NCBI GenBank assembly: GCA_024704765.1
Contig: JAKMXF010000310.1
Location: 248,001-312,000, forward strand
Direction of reading: 5' to 3'
Source of the DNA: Oopsacas minuta
Taxonomy: Eukaryota; Porifera; Hexactinellida; Lyssacinosida; Leucopsacidae
Length of the DNA: 64,000 bases
Numbering within the stretch: position 1 is the stretch's first letter; each line of letters starts with the position of its first letter. The notes under the pieces were generated by a model that searched no databases, was not told where the DNA came from, and saw nothing but the letters and a program-made list of their open reading frames with translations. Made by a program: the position numbers and the translations under genes. Shown piece after piece: positions 1 through 12,640 of the stretch.

Positions 1-37
1 TGAGTATTTATTGAATACTCCGGTATAATCAGTAATA

Positions 38-2912
38 TTAAATATGTGAAGTAAGATAGACAGAATGTTTGAACATACTTCTCTTAGCTGGCTTCTTTAG
101 AATAGATTTCAGAGGTTTGTTTGGAGATTTCTTAGGAGTTTTCTGAACAACATCAGTGCTTACTTGGATATACTGATTCAACTGAACCTGTAAAGTACAT
201 TATTATTATTAGATAGCTAATTAATAAAATACGAATACTAATTCGAGGATGTCCGTTTGTGAAATTCGCCTATTTATTAGCCAAAGTTTAATACAGTTAC
301 AAACCTTAGTTTTCTTCTCTGCATCATCAGGTATAGGACTGGGAGGTTGAGCAGATATCTTCTTAAGTATAAACATTCTATACAGATCCCTCCATCGCGC
401 AGCATATCTCTTCCTTGTACTCCTGAATAATAAGAAATAAATCATATCATGATTGAGTAAAGTACAGTATAGCTAATTGCTTCTGTTTGGGGAATTCGAA
501 AGGTGATTTTCTGGAGACGTAGTTTCACGAAAGTGATATTATATTACTTATTTGCAAACAGTGTAAACGAACTGAAGACTAGTGCCAAGAATATCCCACT
601 GCAACAACTCAAATTGTGCGTCAAATATGCTGTAATCACACCTTGTATTTGTTTGCAAATAAAGAATTTAAGCGATATAAGAGGGTTAGTAACCAGAGTT
701 TCCTTTAAGGGGGGGGCTCCCCCTTGCCAAAATGTCTGGATGGAAGACTAGTTAGCGATACAAATATCGATAATGTCCCTGTGTAAGTATCAACGAGAGC
801 TCATATATACAGTATTTAGATAAACAAACTTCAATTGATGCATAATCTGATCATCCCATTCAAGAGGAGGGTCATCAATAACAGAGGATAATCTAGTAGT
901 AGCACTGCAACACAGAGTAAGAGCAATAGCTATGTCATCTGTACAGGCAGACATGTTGAAATCTTCCTGAGCTTTCAAACACGTAGCACTATAGATAAAG
1001 TGTGTAATAGTTGTTCATAGCTACGAAGATGTGTAGGAACGTATAGATAAATCTCTACGTATAAACGACTTCAGTTATACAATAATTGTGCTAAAATTAA
1101 TTGAATCCAAATACCAACTACAGTAAATAGTTCTAAGCAACATTGGAACGAAGGATATTCCCCAACATATCAAATAAATAATTACGTTAACTTTTGGTAC
1201 TAGAACTATCATAATGTCAATTATGTAATTGACATCATAGAAATTAACTAACCTCGCTATTTCCCTTATTTCACGCGCCTCAATTGTCGAGTGATAGTTT
1301 TGATTTTGTATGTAGTTGTGCATTGAGGAACTTTTAGAATTTCTCATACCGTTTAGAGGTGGAGTAGTAGGAGCTAATTGAATATAAAAGTATTTCTATA
1401 GTAATATCGTGATAGCTGTGAATATTTATAATTGAGATTGATTCCGAATAATCATATGTTTGTTACTCGTACTTACATCTGTATTGTCAGATAGACAATA
1501 GGATATTGGTATTCAAAGGATACCGAGATTATTAGGAGGATGATAAAAGAAATGAGATAAGCTATACTACACTATACATAACAGGGTCTGTCTAGAATAT
1601 ACTCATTTGTTTACATGAATGATAAGTCTATGAGGTGCAGAATAACTAAATAGTAATTTGAGATTAATTACTAGTTCAGGAGCGACTGTAAATTATACTC
1701 TGTACATTATGTAATACAGTGAAACTGCCGTCATAGAACACCTCGCAATAGTGTACACTAATTTCCGGTACCAAATTTATCAGCACATCAAATAATATTA
1801 GGAAGAAACCTGTCTTTAATGAACACCTCTTATTAGTGATTACATGAATATAAGTAAAAACTGTATACCTGGTGTCTAGATTATGAAATCATAGTAAAAT
1901 GTGTTTTCAGTTACTTTAATACTTACAAGAGCGGACCTTCGAATTTTGTACTTCTTATTCAGAGTACGTATTAACCGGAGCAATGTCAATTGAATAACCA
2001 TTGTAGGGACTTGATTTTGTGTAAATATTTGTTCGTATTATACAGAAATTCATATTAACGAGGTTCTACTGTAACTCATTTGGCAGCAGCACTGATCGAA
2101 GGAAGACGAAAGGATGGCACCAGTGTGTCGAATCGAATATCTTATCTATATTATTAAAACTCAATTATTGTGGGGGATTGTGTTTGTTTCTTTGTTTGTT
2201 TGTCCACTTTGTATTATAATGGTAGGGGAAGATGATCTGCGTATATAATATAGGGAATAACACATCCTTCTGTTGACGATATAGGAAAGGTAAACTATTA
2301 CATTGGAGTAATCAAGTATGCTGATTTCGATTTTCACACTTTCGAATTAACCATATGTAAATTTATTTGTTGCTTTATGAATATAAAGAAAACATTTAGT
2401 TTAAGTTTCGAAATATACTTAGAGACCTGCTCTCAACAGACATATAGAGCTAATCAAGTACACTGAATTAAAATATTCGTAAAATATACCTAGAGACTTG
2501 CTCTTATCGGCTATAAATGAGTATCAAAGGATGCTGAATCCGAACTTCACACATTGAATTTCAATACATCAATATATAATATTAACTCACGTGGTGTCTG
2601 AGGTAACTGCATCCAGCCAGGAGGAAACTGACATTGAGGATTCATTGTGAACAGCTGAGAGCCATTAGTAGGGAATAGCTGCTTTGAGAAAGGAGACATA
2701 ATGTTCAGGAGAGGAAACCCGAAAGGAGACAGCTGAGCAGACAAGTATTGAGGATTGAATGATGAAAATATGTCCTGAGAATTTGGCAGGTGTGGTGGAG
2801 TAGTGGGATTAGACATAAATGGATAGTTAGAGTTATCAAGTGAGAGAGGCTGTGAGTGATTTTGAGGAATAAAGTGATTTGTTGGTACTGACTGGCACTT
2901 TTGTTGTGACAT
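38..2912 (-). CDS. Unrecognised proline-rich protein, 5 exons, 289 aa
   Basis: Exons (minus strand): 2912-2591, 1373-1253, 988-830, 422-305, 187-38. All four junctions keep phase with GT/AG sites (donors GTGAGT, GTTAGT, GTTTGT, GTTTGT), and the lengths total 870 nt, exactly 289 codons plus stop. I do not recognise the family. Exon 1 is low complexity and rich in Pro, Gln, Ser and Asn, with no signal peptide. Exons 2-4 encode a mixed helical stretch with a basic patch (STRKRYAARWRDLYRMF). The tail is Lys/Pro-rich and contains KSILKKPAKRS. SILK-type motifs dock protein phosphatase 1 in some nuclear proteins; that reading is only a suggestion here. The composition suggests a nuclear or scaffold protein. 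Intron 1 (1374-2590) holds a miniature transposon and part of a dispersed repeat. The phase match makes the gene model strong, but the function is unknown. Confidence 0.75.
1717..2071. mobile_element. Tc1/mariner-like miniature element in intron 1
   Basis: The element begins CAGTGAAACTGCCGT and ends GAGGTTCTACTG, flanked on both sides by TA. The ends match imperfectly in inverted orientation. It belongs to the CAGTRGAAC family seen many times in this window and has no coding capacity. Confidence 0.6.
2290..2560 (-). repeat. Partial copies of dispersed repeat A
   Basis: Two short blocks (about 2300-2420 and 2450-2550) resemble the reverse complement of a repeat found at 41285-41595, 42900-43140, 50750-51060 and 59920-60185. 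Shared words include TTTTCACACTTT, AATTAACCATATG and the ATATAAAG stretch. Nature unknown. Confidence 0.5.
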
Positions 2913-4822
2913 TAATTATCTTTATTGTCTGAATTATTCTAATACTTTTTATAAGATACAAATCAAAACTATATATACACAAATATTTGAGAATGAGAAG
3001 TGAATCACTATTATATTTGCACACAACGTAAAGTAATGAATACAAATGCATAGTAGAGAAGCCATGGACGAATATAAATGAAAATTCCAAAAGGATTCCT
3101 ATAGATAAATTCAGTTATTGTTAGTACAAATTTATAGTAGCTCATTCGATGCATATTATAGCGCTTCAATCTCGGAAATTGGCCAAGTCATTGGGTTTAA
3201 GACACATATATTTGAGGTTAATTAGAGATTGGAAAGTGTATAATGATATCATCATATATTGAGTTGTAAACAATTGTTGTCTGAAAGTGACTAATGGTGA
3301 CGAGTTGAATTCCTTTGGATAATTATCTGCCAAATCATATTCAATTGTGAGTGACGACAGAGTTCTTCTCACACAGAGAAGTGATATTAATCACACATTG
3401 TGGTCAAGGTATTGCATTCTTTCTACGAAAGAGCGGAGTGGAAATATTGAAGAGAATTATAACATTTCCTGATACTTGATTCTAATAACAGATACTCTCG
3501 TATACTACGGTTAATAGGGTCACATTGGGACCAGGTCATTTTGACCCCATTAAGCCGAATTAACCATAGTATTTTAACTAACTAACCCGATTAACTCTGG
3601 CTCTACTTATAAGCGGAGTCTATTGTGTTTGCTCTGACAAAAGATCGAAATAACGAAGAATTTACACGAGAATATTCGTCGTTGTTCCAGGCCTTTGAGG
3701 TACTACTGGCTTGTTGTTAAGGGATTTACCCTGGGTTAGTGACCATATATGCTTCGATGTTGTTTAAGGTCATTTGAGGAGCTCCTGCGTTGGTTGGATG
3801 TTATTCTATAAACTGGAATGAGATGTGTAAATAAAAGTAAGCATGAAATTAGATCAGCTGTTGTATGGGCAGTATGGCTAATAAAATGGTTGGTTTGTAT
3901 GATTGTAGAGAATACAATCAGCAATCGCATGGGTGAATGGTACTGAATGCTGAAACGTTTGCGTTTTCCAAGTGAAATAATGCATGCCTGTGGTTGGGGG
4001 CTGTTTACACAATCGCTGGGGCTCTAGGAACACCAGTTGTGGGACTAAGGCCTAGCTACTCGAATAATCACCCTTCCAATTTCAATAACATTACTATAAT
4101 TGACTTTCTCCCTAATCTCTGGAATGCTTTGATTCCTTTTCGTCAAAAGTTAGTGTACTCACTCATATCCAGTCAACTCCAGTTATATTGAAGCTCAAGC
4201 GTTGGCGAAAATACTTCGATATGACTGCGGTGTGCGATATAACCGTGTTTTATCAAAAGAAAAGTAGACATTACCTATGTTTAACATTCGAAAGCCTAAA
4301 GTATGAATGCACTAATGTTTGCGGCTCTTTTTACCAATTTTGATAAATATTGAATAGGTTCTGCAATTCTGTGACAGAGATGGACTGGTCAGGGTTTTGG
4401 GTGAAATCTTGAGCTGCCGGTTAAACTATGACTATTTTGCTAGACTTTGAACCTCGAAATAACTCAAATAATACTTATAACTTGTGTAAGTAGATCTATT
4501 TTTCATTATTGAAGGAATTCTACTACGTATATTATGATGAATAAGATTTAAGCGCATTCTTATCAACACACATGATCCAACGATCGTTCGGGTCGGGTCA
4601 TAAAAATTGCTGACCGGTACCACCTCTGTTTTGTGGATCATAAGCTTTGGAATGTGTATGTGATACAAAAAGAACAAAAATCAACTAGAAAGATGGTATC
4701 TATGTTAAATCAGCTTTTGGGTAAAATGCGATCAAGTAAAATATTAAATAGAAAAACAGAAACTAGTACTATGTATAGAGATAGTTCTATTTATAAATAA
4801 TAATTAATAAGTGTTTTGTTAA
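2913..4822. other. Intergenic, no gene seen
   Basis: Only short open frames without recognisable domains. A degenerate AT-rich inverted block with GGTTAAT/ATTAACC ends lies near 3500-3580, and a hAT-like element is listed separately at 4375-4628. Confidence 0.5.
4375..4628. mobile_element. Degenerate hAT-type miniature element
   Basis: Left end CAGAGATGGACTGGTCA and right end GACCGGTACCACCTCTG form imperfect inverted ends. The flanking octamers TTCTGTGA and TTTTGTGG agree at 6 of 8 positions, as expected for an old hAT target duplication. A better copy of the same family lies at 51613-51968. Confidence 0.55.
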
Positions 4823-7402
4823 TTAACTAATAAAATGTATTTCACCACCAGACAATAGCATTATGTGTTCATTTGTCTCATCAGAGAATGCTCTTATCAT
4901 AGTATTCGTAAGTATTTTACCATCAATATTTGTACATTTTGGAAGAGAATTTAGATACACTGAATCTTGATTCAAATTGATATGTTGATAATATTGCTTA
5001 AAATCCATTGGTCTTCTATATTCCTCATCAGCTTGCATCTGGTTAAGTTTGTAACTATGAACAGAGCCATTACATACATCCAGGACATAGATTCTGTCAT
5101 TAAATGTAGTTATACAGCAGGAAAGAGACAAGATTTGAGATATTCTATATGATCCTGTATATTGCAAGTTGTTAATGTTGCATACTTGTAAGTAATATTG
5201 AGTTTTGTTAGAAGTAGACGAATCTTGTTCAAAGGAATGACAATAAAAACCGCGGTTAAAATCACCTTTAGTTCTCGTTTCATTATATTTCGCACCTATT
5301 TTTGCAGTAGCTGTATGTAGAATTAATAACAGATTTGAATTTGTAGTAGATCTCACAATATCTACAAAACAAACGTTTCCAAGATTCCCGCTTGAAGTGA
5401 GGTTAATTATATTTTCTTTAACTCCAGTTTGAGTATTTACTTTATTGATATTAGGAGAGTCAATACACGCTATGTACACAGAATTATTCCCATAAAATGT
5501 GTATATTTTGGGATTCAGAATGGTGCCAATTTTGTTCAAATCTAGTTGCCTGAGAATTTCCCCTTTTTCAGAATACACATAGAGAATATTGCCAGACATA
5601 ATAACGACAGAATTATACAAGAGAGCAATAGAAGAGTTTGTTTGGAATGCAGCTGGGATAGTTACTTTAATAACTTGCTGTTTTGTCAAGACATTATGAA
5701 TTTGTTTGTAAGTTTTCCAGTGAGAATAAAACAATGCATAATATACCTTAGTAGTAGAATTGTATGTAACATCAGATGGTATGAGCATCTGGCTTGAAGT
5801 CACTTTGTAACTCTTATGCTTTTCAGGAATAAACGGATTATCAACTGTATGTACAGTCAAGAATTTATTCAAAGTTTTCTGTATATCCTGTTCAGTTTGT
5901 TGATTAACATTAACAGAAAATGAATCTGAAGGGGTACAGAAATCATGTACAAACAAAGAATTATCCTCTAGCTTATCACAAGGCCTATCACTGATATCAG
6001 TTACATAAGAGTACTTACTCAGCATGCCTACATAACCTGTATATGTAATCATTTGTTCCAATTGCTGAATACTATCTTCTAATGGAGTAATCAGTGTCTG
6101 ATAATTGTGAGACAATTCTCCTAAGAGATCTTCTTTTCTAGTCTCCAGCTGTTTGCACATCTGTTGAAAGAATGTGAGCACCTGTGTAGTCTGTTCATTC
6201 CATTTAATTTCTAGATTGGATTTCCTATCTTCCAGCTGACTGATACGAGACTTAGCTTCCAAGATGCACTCTTCTTGCAACTTATTTGTTGATGACGTAA
6301 TAGGAATATCTTTGTCCTCAGAATCAGGATGATCTTCTTTCGTTCCAATGCTAGAATCTGTGGAATATATATAATTTAATAAAAACACCCATTACACCCC
6401 GCACCTCATAAATAATGGAGTCTAAGGAATAAGTCATGGTCAGTGGCAACTAGGATCGACCGGGCCCGGGTCGATCTCTTGTTCATCAAGTACAAACTAA
6501 GAGCTGTTGGATTTGGCTCATTCAAATTACTTCAACCACCTCCTGACGTAGTTCTTCCTAATCAACATGTCGAGGAAATTGATGATGATAGTGAAGATTT
6601 GATATAAGCAAGATTTAGATAGATTATAAAGATACGTATATATTTTGATTTAGTATCTCGCATTTAAATTTCTTAGTTCCAAACCTATGATGTTTGCTTT
6701 TGAAATAACTCTACCATAAATTTCATTAAACACCCGACTGACCAAGGGTCGGATTCTCAACTTTTTGGCAGGGGCTCCCGTCGATCCCTAGTGGCAACTC
6801 AATTCATTTGCAGGCAAATATTCGGAAATTTTAGAAATAATATATGTATTTAAATAATGATTGTCCTATAATATCAAACTACCTCTTGTATAATTTTGTA
6901 TACTTGTTAGAATATCCTGTACAGAAGACTCCTGCAGTGTGTGTAGCTGTAGTATGAGATGTCCCATGTTATACTTCTCATGACTCTTCAAATCAATCTT
7001 ACAAATAGTAGCATTACATTCTACACAAAAAGCTACAGCTGCTTCACTTGTGTCTCCAGACACACAGTCAGTACATCTGAGATTATCTGTAGTCTTCAGT
7101 TGTTTGAGCTTATTGATTAGTTCTGGTAATGGATTGCTCTGTAGCTCTAAGCTATCATTATCATAACTGGGACAGAGTGTACACTGTATTGACTCAGTTT
7201 CTTCTTGTTCTACCTTCTCATCAATACAGGTCTTACAGAATGAGTGTAGACAGGATAGGAATGTCGCTCTTTTGACAGATTGCTGACAAAAATGACAAGT
7301 GAATGTCACATCATTGAAGTGTTGTTGCCTCTTACTAAAATCTACATTATCAGTATCATATTGAGGCTCAGTTGGCGGAAAGTCAACTATTCTTGTAGCC
7401 AT
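4823..7402 (-). CDS. TRIM-like RING/B-box/coiled-coil protein, 684 aa
   Basis: Exons 7402-6883 and 6357-4823 join in phase (donor GTAGTT, acceptor CACAG) to give 684 codons plus stop. Residues 36-77 form a C3HC4 RING (CHFC...CLHSFCKTC...CTLC), typical of E3 ubiquitin ligases. Residues 110-148 are a B-box-like zinc site (CTDC...CVEC...C...H...H). Roughly residues 200-275 are a Lys/Glu/Gln-rich coiled coil. The rest (about 300-684) has repeating beta-strand-like blocks reminiscent of the propeller domains of NHL-type TRIM proteins, but I cannot delimit the repeats. The expected role is ubiquitin transfer, with the C-terminal half choosing substrates; this is inferred from the family. It sits between the unknown gene and the USP53/54-like gene, all on the same strand. 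Confidence 0.85.
6430..6810. mobile_element. Probable miniature element in the TRIM intron
   Basis: Within the 525-bp intron, GTGGCAACTAGGATCGAC near 6440 and GTCGATCCCTAGTGGCAAC near 6780 are imperfect inverted copies. The inner side near 6760 reads TCTCAACTTTTTGGCAGGGG, a style common at hAT-type ends. Between them a plus-strand open stretch of about 44 codons ends in acidic residues (VEEIDDDSEDLI, stop near 6606) and may be a leftover protein tail. Boundaries and class are uncertain. Confidence 0.4.
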
Positions 7403-8068
7403 CTTGTTAATACTAATTATGTGAAATTTCTCAAATTAATAATTACTTAACAACATTCTAAAAGAGCGAGAGAGTGATATTACTCGTCTCGCTCAGAAAA
7501 TTTCAACCGATCTATCGAGGGAAGCAAATATCGGTATGTTGGTAACTGTAAGGAACTCTGTATTATTGAACCTATCTACTCAAAGATTAGGACATGAATA
7601 CCTTATCAATGTACTAAGGACATTCCAATAACAACTACAGTGAAACTTCGTTAATACGAACATATTTAATACGAATTTCTGGTTAAGACGAACACAATTT
7701 TACACAATTTTAGTCCATACAATGGATATTCAATTGTTTTTACTCCGTTAATACGTACTCCAGATAAGGAGTACAAATCTCGACGGTCCCTTGGTGTACG
7801 TATTAACGAGGTTCTACTGTATCCTCATGGTAAGACTGCAATAAAGCACGAATGTACACCTCTACATGATTACTTAATCAAATTGATTAAAAAATACTAA
7901 ATCAAATTTCATAGTTTATTAATGCAATTCTTAGCTCTTGGATAAAGAAGCACTAAACAGGTAATATACATATTAAAGCATATTAAAGAGCAGCTTCGAA
8001 TATATTCGGTTAAATAACCAATATTAATTTTCTCATACCCAACACTTTCAAAAAAAATATTCGTTGGA
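7403..8068. other. Spacer between TRIM and USP genes
   Basis: No open frame of note. It holds the TA-flanked miniature element at 7638-7819. The upstream side near 7390-7500 should contain the TRIM promoter, but no clear motif is visible. Confidence 0.5.
7638..7819. mobile_element. Tc1/mariner-like miniature element
   Basis: TA-flanked and 182 bp. Left end CAGTGAAACTTCGTTAATAC and right end GTATTAACGAGGTTCTACTG are inverted copies. The inner sequence repeats TAATACGAA-type words. Non-coding. Confidence 0.75.
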
Positions 8069-11000
8069 TTATTTAATGTTTAAAGTGGTAGAAGGATGTT
8101 TGTTATCTGAACCTTGAAATAGTTCATTATATACATCTTCTGGATCAATAGCAGGGATAAATGTAAAGTCAATCAGATCATCCTCTTGTTTCATTTTCTT
8201 ATCTTCTTTTGGAATTATGGGAGATGTCGGCGCCTTTCTATTTCTCTCTACTTTGTTATCAATATCTAAGAGGAGATTAGGAGCAAATATAGCGTCAGCT
8301 CTATCAATGTGAGTAGCATCAAACTCAGAAAGACAGCTGGAAGAAACACGTACATAGTCTAGCAGTAGATCCTCATGGTTAGCATTATTTGTATTAGCAT
8401 TTGTAGGAGGTTGAGGTAATGTGAAGATAGCAGGAACTTCTTGTTTCTTCTCCATTTTAACTAGAACCACAGGGTTGTTCTTGTTTGGAGTTTGAGATGT
8501 TTTTCTTGATTCAGCTGCTTTTTGTTTGTTGTAATTAGGTGGGTAGAAAATAGTGCGATTATCTTTATCATATTGTTTAGGAGCTGGAGGAGAGGGGGGC
8601 GGAGGGGCGGAGGGAACAACAGGTGGTAACTGAGGAGATGATGTCACTTGCGTACTACTTGTTGGTACTGTCGCATGCATTTGTATAGATGTGTTATTGA
8701 TGATATGTTGAGGGATTAGAGGAACCTGTGAATACACACCACGGATATTTGAGGATGTAGGAAGGTTAGCTGGTGATATGGTAGTATTAGCATCATTGGG
8801 TATAGAAAGATTGGATATGTAATGAGCTATGTTAGGTTTTGGAGGTATCTGAGGGAGAGGTTTCCTCTTACCCTCCTCTTTCCAGATGTCTACGTCACGT
8901 GTGGAGTACACAAGAAGCTCGGGTTGATACCTGAGAATACAGGTGAAATGAATAATGGCGTATTATCAAAAGATAAGATTAGAATCAGGGTTAAACGGGC
9001 TCGAACTGAATATGAGTATCCATGAATAGCAGCGGTATCGAATATTGCATACTGACAATATTAGGTTCCATTAACCCTATGCCAACTCGGTTAGTATGTA
9101 TCGTGAATATATGTACTAATTTTCGTTTCCCGAGGGTTACATCTTATCAGAGTACTATTGTACTGACTGAATACTGATATTCGGTTTCAGGTTGGTAAGC
9201 GAATTTCAACTATTTGGTTGCAACCATGATTCTAATTGGATCTCTATTCTGCTGTCTAATTTTTTATTGTAGCTAGAGAAGTCATATTATGCATTACTAA
9301 TTAATGTGGATTAGAAATAATTATATACTTTGCCCTTTTGATCAGTTGAATGACATCATCCCAATTATTTCCCACTTCTCTGAAGCTAGCATCATCACAG
9401 AATATCCACTTAGATAAGTTAGTGTTGTATACAAAAGCTGAGAAGTGATGTCCGTAGTAATTAATAATTCCTAAGAGAAAATACTCCTTATTCCCAGCTG
9501 TTTCATCCAGACTCACACTGAACATCTAAAATATATAACTGAAACCGAATCATGAATATTAGCAAAGCATGGATCATAGAGAATTAACTAAAACGTAAAA
9601 CGGATATAACGAAATGCCGGATTATTCGAATCTGTTCACAATTAAATTACACTAGCTTATATCTAAGTAAATATCATAGCCCCTAGCCTTGAATCCATGA
9701 TAATTACTGATCTTTAATCGGAGCAATATAACAGGAGTTGACTGTACTTCACTCACCTGTTTAATGTTAATACAGTGTCCTACAGACTTGAGAACATCTA
9801 CCACTCTCTCTTTAGTAGAAATCTCAGATGACCATGACAGAGATAGGTTGATTGTGTAAGGAGATCTGAGAAGCATAGTCTCTACCTTAGCTGATTTCTT
9901 ACAATCTGACTATAGGAAATAATTATCAGACAATTATTTTAAGTATAATAGACATAGTATCATAGAACTATTCTTACACTATCAGGACATTTGTGTTGTT
10001 TATCAGTTGTAAGACACTCTTTGAGTACTTTACCAAACGCATTACCATCTCTCAGTATTTCTTTATGTGAAGTATGCGATTTCTTCATAACCTTACTATG
10101 TATTAAGTTATATAATAATACAAATGTAGAATATCTTCAAAATTATACTCACAGTAGATTATCAGCTGATATATAGAACAGAATATCTTCAGATGGGAAC
10201 GGTTCACTAGTAGCTCCACACTCACACACATCCTAACAATAGCAATACAGATAATAGATTGTACGTATGTGCGTGTGTGTGTATTGTTATAACTGACTAT
10301 CTGACAGGATGAATAAGAGAATATTTTGTGGGGAAGACACTTAGCATGAGTACAGGTTGTAGCCCAATCTGTTCCTGTTATTTGTGTATGAAGTTGTCTC
10401 AGTACTGCTTCCTAATACAAGATATAAGATGATAATTATTAATTAATCAAATTAATACAGTGAATAGCGGTGCAGCAGGACAGATGTTAAATGTTAATGG
10501 ATTAGCGTGAATGGGTACCCCTGTGGAATAGATGCCAGCGTTTTTACAACGCTACATTGGTATAGCTTGGCTTTTCACCAGGATATTCTAACAATCGTTA
10601 TTTTCTAATGAATTAATTACTACTAGCGCGCATCGCTTGCTAGGTCACTACACGACAGCTTAGTGTCTCAGGTTAGCTTAAGTATTTAACAGGTAATTTT
10701 CTTAGTACTTTTGGCCTCTACGCGGCAATATATACTCGACACTTCGTACCTCGAATGTATGAAATAACAGAAACGTTTTATCAAACTACAGTAGAATACG
10801 GTTAATATATAAGGGGGCGAGAGAGTATTACTTCGCCCCCTATCACCCCCTCACCCCAAATATTTTGTCTAGCCCTGGAGCGTCGCCACTGGGGGGGGCA
10901 TAGGGGGCAATGCTCCCATGGTAAAAATCCTTGCCGCGGAGCAATGCCCTCCGGTAAACGCCCAATTTTCCAAGCAGGATAATCACACAAGACATAGAAT

Positions 11001-12640
11001 GATAGTAAAATTGTGCCATCATGTTAATTAATACGCTGAAACATTTAGCCTAATTGCAAACTGTAAAATTTCTGCTTGCTTCGCTCGCATTAGTTACATT
11101 TCTACTTTCACTGACTGTCACGACTTCGAACAACTTTGGCCTGAGCGTGAGTAAGTCAGGTAATGTGAGTTCTACTGTACTAAATGATTACTTACGTAAC
11201 ATTCTACAGCATAATCCATCTTAGATAACTGGAATCTACCTGTATCCTAAGGGAGAGATTAGTTAAATATAACAGAGCAGAGGTAGATATACAACAAACC
11301 GACAGGTTAGCTAATATTGATAATCAGTAAACAGTCAAACTATACAGAAAATACTGATGTCTAAACCTAATTTTGCTTTCTAAGCTACCAATTTCAAAGT
11401 ATATGCACTGTGTTCTTAAGTATCGGAGAACCAATCTTAGTTAAAGAATATAACTAAACTTGAAACGTATTTGACGTATTAAACAACATGAAAATACTAA
11501 ATGAATCTAACATAGAGATGTAGGAGTTTGAATGAACAGACGGGTGTGGCCCTAGATCGAGCAGGACCACTACTTCTCTGAAAGAAAATACTTAACCAAC
11601 TTACCTTGTAACACTTAGCCATAGCCTTCCTGACAAAGTTTGGTGGTAAAGTTATCGATTCTGAATATTGAAAATTAACAAATAACTCCTAGACAATGAA
11701 ATTGTAACATGAATAGCAATTAGCGTACATAGAATTATACTAAATTCGATAACCTATGTATAGTAACTAGCTGTCACGCAAATATTGAGGAAGGCGATAA
11801 ATCTAACAGCTTAGAGGCATCTAAGGCGATTTAGGTGGGCAAATGCCCATCCATATTTCACTCCATCATTTTACAAAAGTATAGGCCGTGTGGGCATGAC
11901 GTATCTTTGCCCACCCTGACTCATGATCCTGCTTGCGACAATGCATCACAGTTATGAGAGATGGGGGATGACTAATATGAATTCACTATTCAGTCATTTA
12001 ACAAATTTTATCCCATAAAAAATACGTTTACTGCCAATAATGGAATATTCCGTTTACAATCACTAATAATAATAATATACCTTGAGTGTGCAGAATACAC
12101 ATTCTTGCTCATAACACACATGTTCCTGTAGCTGTCCGAAATGACTCCTGAATATGTTCAGATGCCAGAGAACCTATAGAGAGGAAGGGAGTCAGTCAAC
12201 TCGTGCATATTTTGATCACTAATCGTCTTTAATTTTGGTCAACTCGTACCAATTTTTCGGTCAACTCGCCCCTATAATTGTTTTTCAACTTGTACCTATT
12301 CTACTCCGCTCGATGTTGTCTTAGAGTATTTCTTATTGCTTGTGGACCCAGATTTTTTCTTGTACTAGTTATACACGAACCTCCAGCTGCTGATCAGAGA
12401 ATTTTAGTTCCCTCGATGTTGAGTTGACTAGGGACGAGTTGATTTAGATGCTAGTTGAAATAGCTACGAGTTGACTGGCAATCGAGAGGAAGAATAGAAA
12501 CTCATTAATACGATACAATACGACATGTAATTATTCAAAAACAGATATCTTACTTGAATGACAGAATTAATAAAGCAGTTATTCTCTCCACTAAAGTTTG
12601 AGAGTCCGTGAGTAGTAGCTTCGTTGTCAGCTACAGCCAT
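8069..12640 (-). CDS. USP53/USP54-type ubiquitin hydrolase homologue, 10 exons, 612 aa
   Basis: Exons: 12640-12554, 12173-12081, 11688-11605, 11246-11196, 10411-10298, 10232-10153, 10095-9978, 9909-9757, 9525-9329, 8930-8069. All nine junctions are in phase and total 613 codons with stop. The catalytic domain fills residues 1-340. The Cys box is GENNCFINSVIQ (Cys22), followed by VLWHLNIFR, a zinc-ribbon-like stretch with CECGATSEPFPSEDILFYIS, and the His box YYGHHFSAF (His287) with KWIFCDDA (Asp304/305). These patterns match the USP53/54 subfamily. Its vertebrate members were long called inactive, although K63-chain activity has been reported; the Cys and His are present here. The tail (340-612) is proline-rich and low complexity (PPPPSPPAPK) and could bind SH3 or WW domains. 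It is far shorter than the human proteins (over 1000 aa). Introns 1, 2 and 4 carry repeats. Confidence 0.9.
10789..11177. mobile_element. Tc1/mariner-like element with nested GC-rich insert, USP intron
   Basis: Starts CAGTAGAATACGGTTAAT after TA and ends GAGTTCTACTG before TA. Inside, about 10812-10990 is unusually G/C-rich, with runs of G and C (GGGGGCGAGAGAG, then the reverse of CGCCCCC), and looks like a second miniature element inserted into the first. Its CGTCGCC core recurs near 30210 and 32130. It lies wholly within one USP intron. Confidence 0.55.
11800..11950. repeat. Inverted repeat in USP intron 2
   Basis: AGGTGGGCAAATGCCC near 11832 and TTTGCCCACCCT near 11908 are inverted copies about 70 bp apart, suggesting a small transposon relic. 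No target duplication was identified. Confidence 0.4.
12180..12500. repeat. Fold-back repeat in USP intron 1
   Basis: The left half repeats GTCAACTCGTACC-type words three times (about 12195, 12237, 12260). The right half carries the inverse ACGAGTTGACTGG and GACGAGTTGA (about 12430-12480). Likely a non-autonomous element; class unknown. Confidence 0.45.

Noticed and set aside
10802-10990. 62-codon minus-strand frame in a G/C-rich block
   Set aside because: Sits inside a nested repeat within a USP intron, with low complexity and related copies elsewhere.
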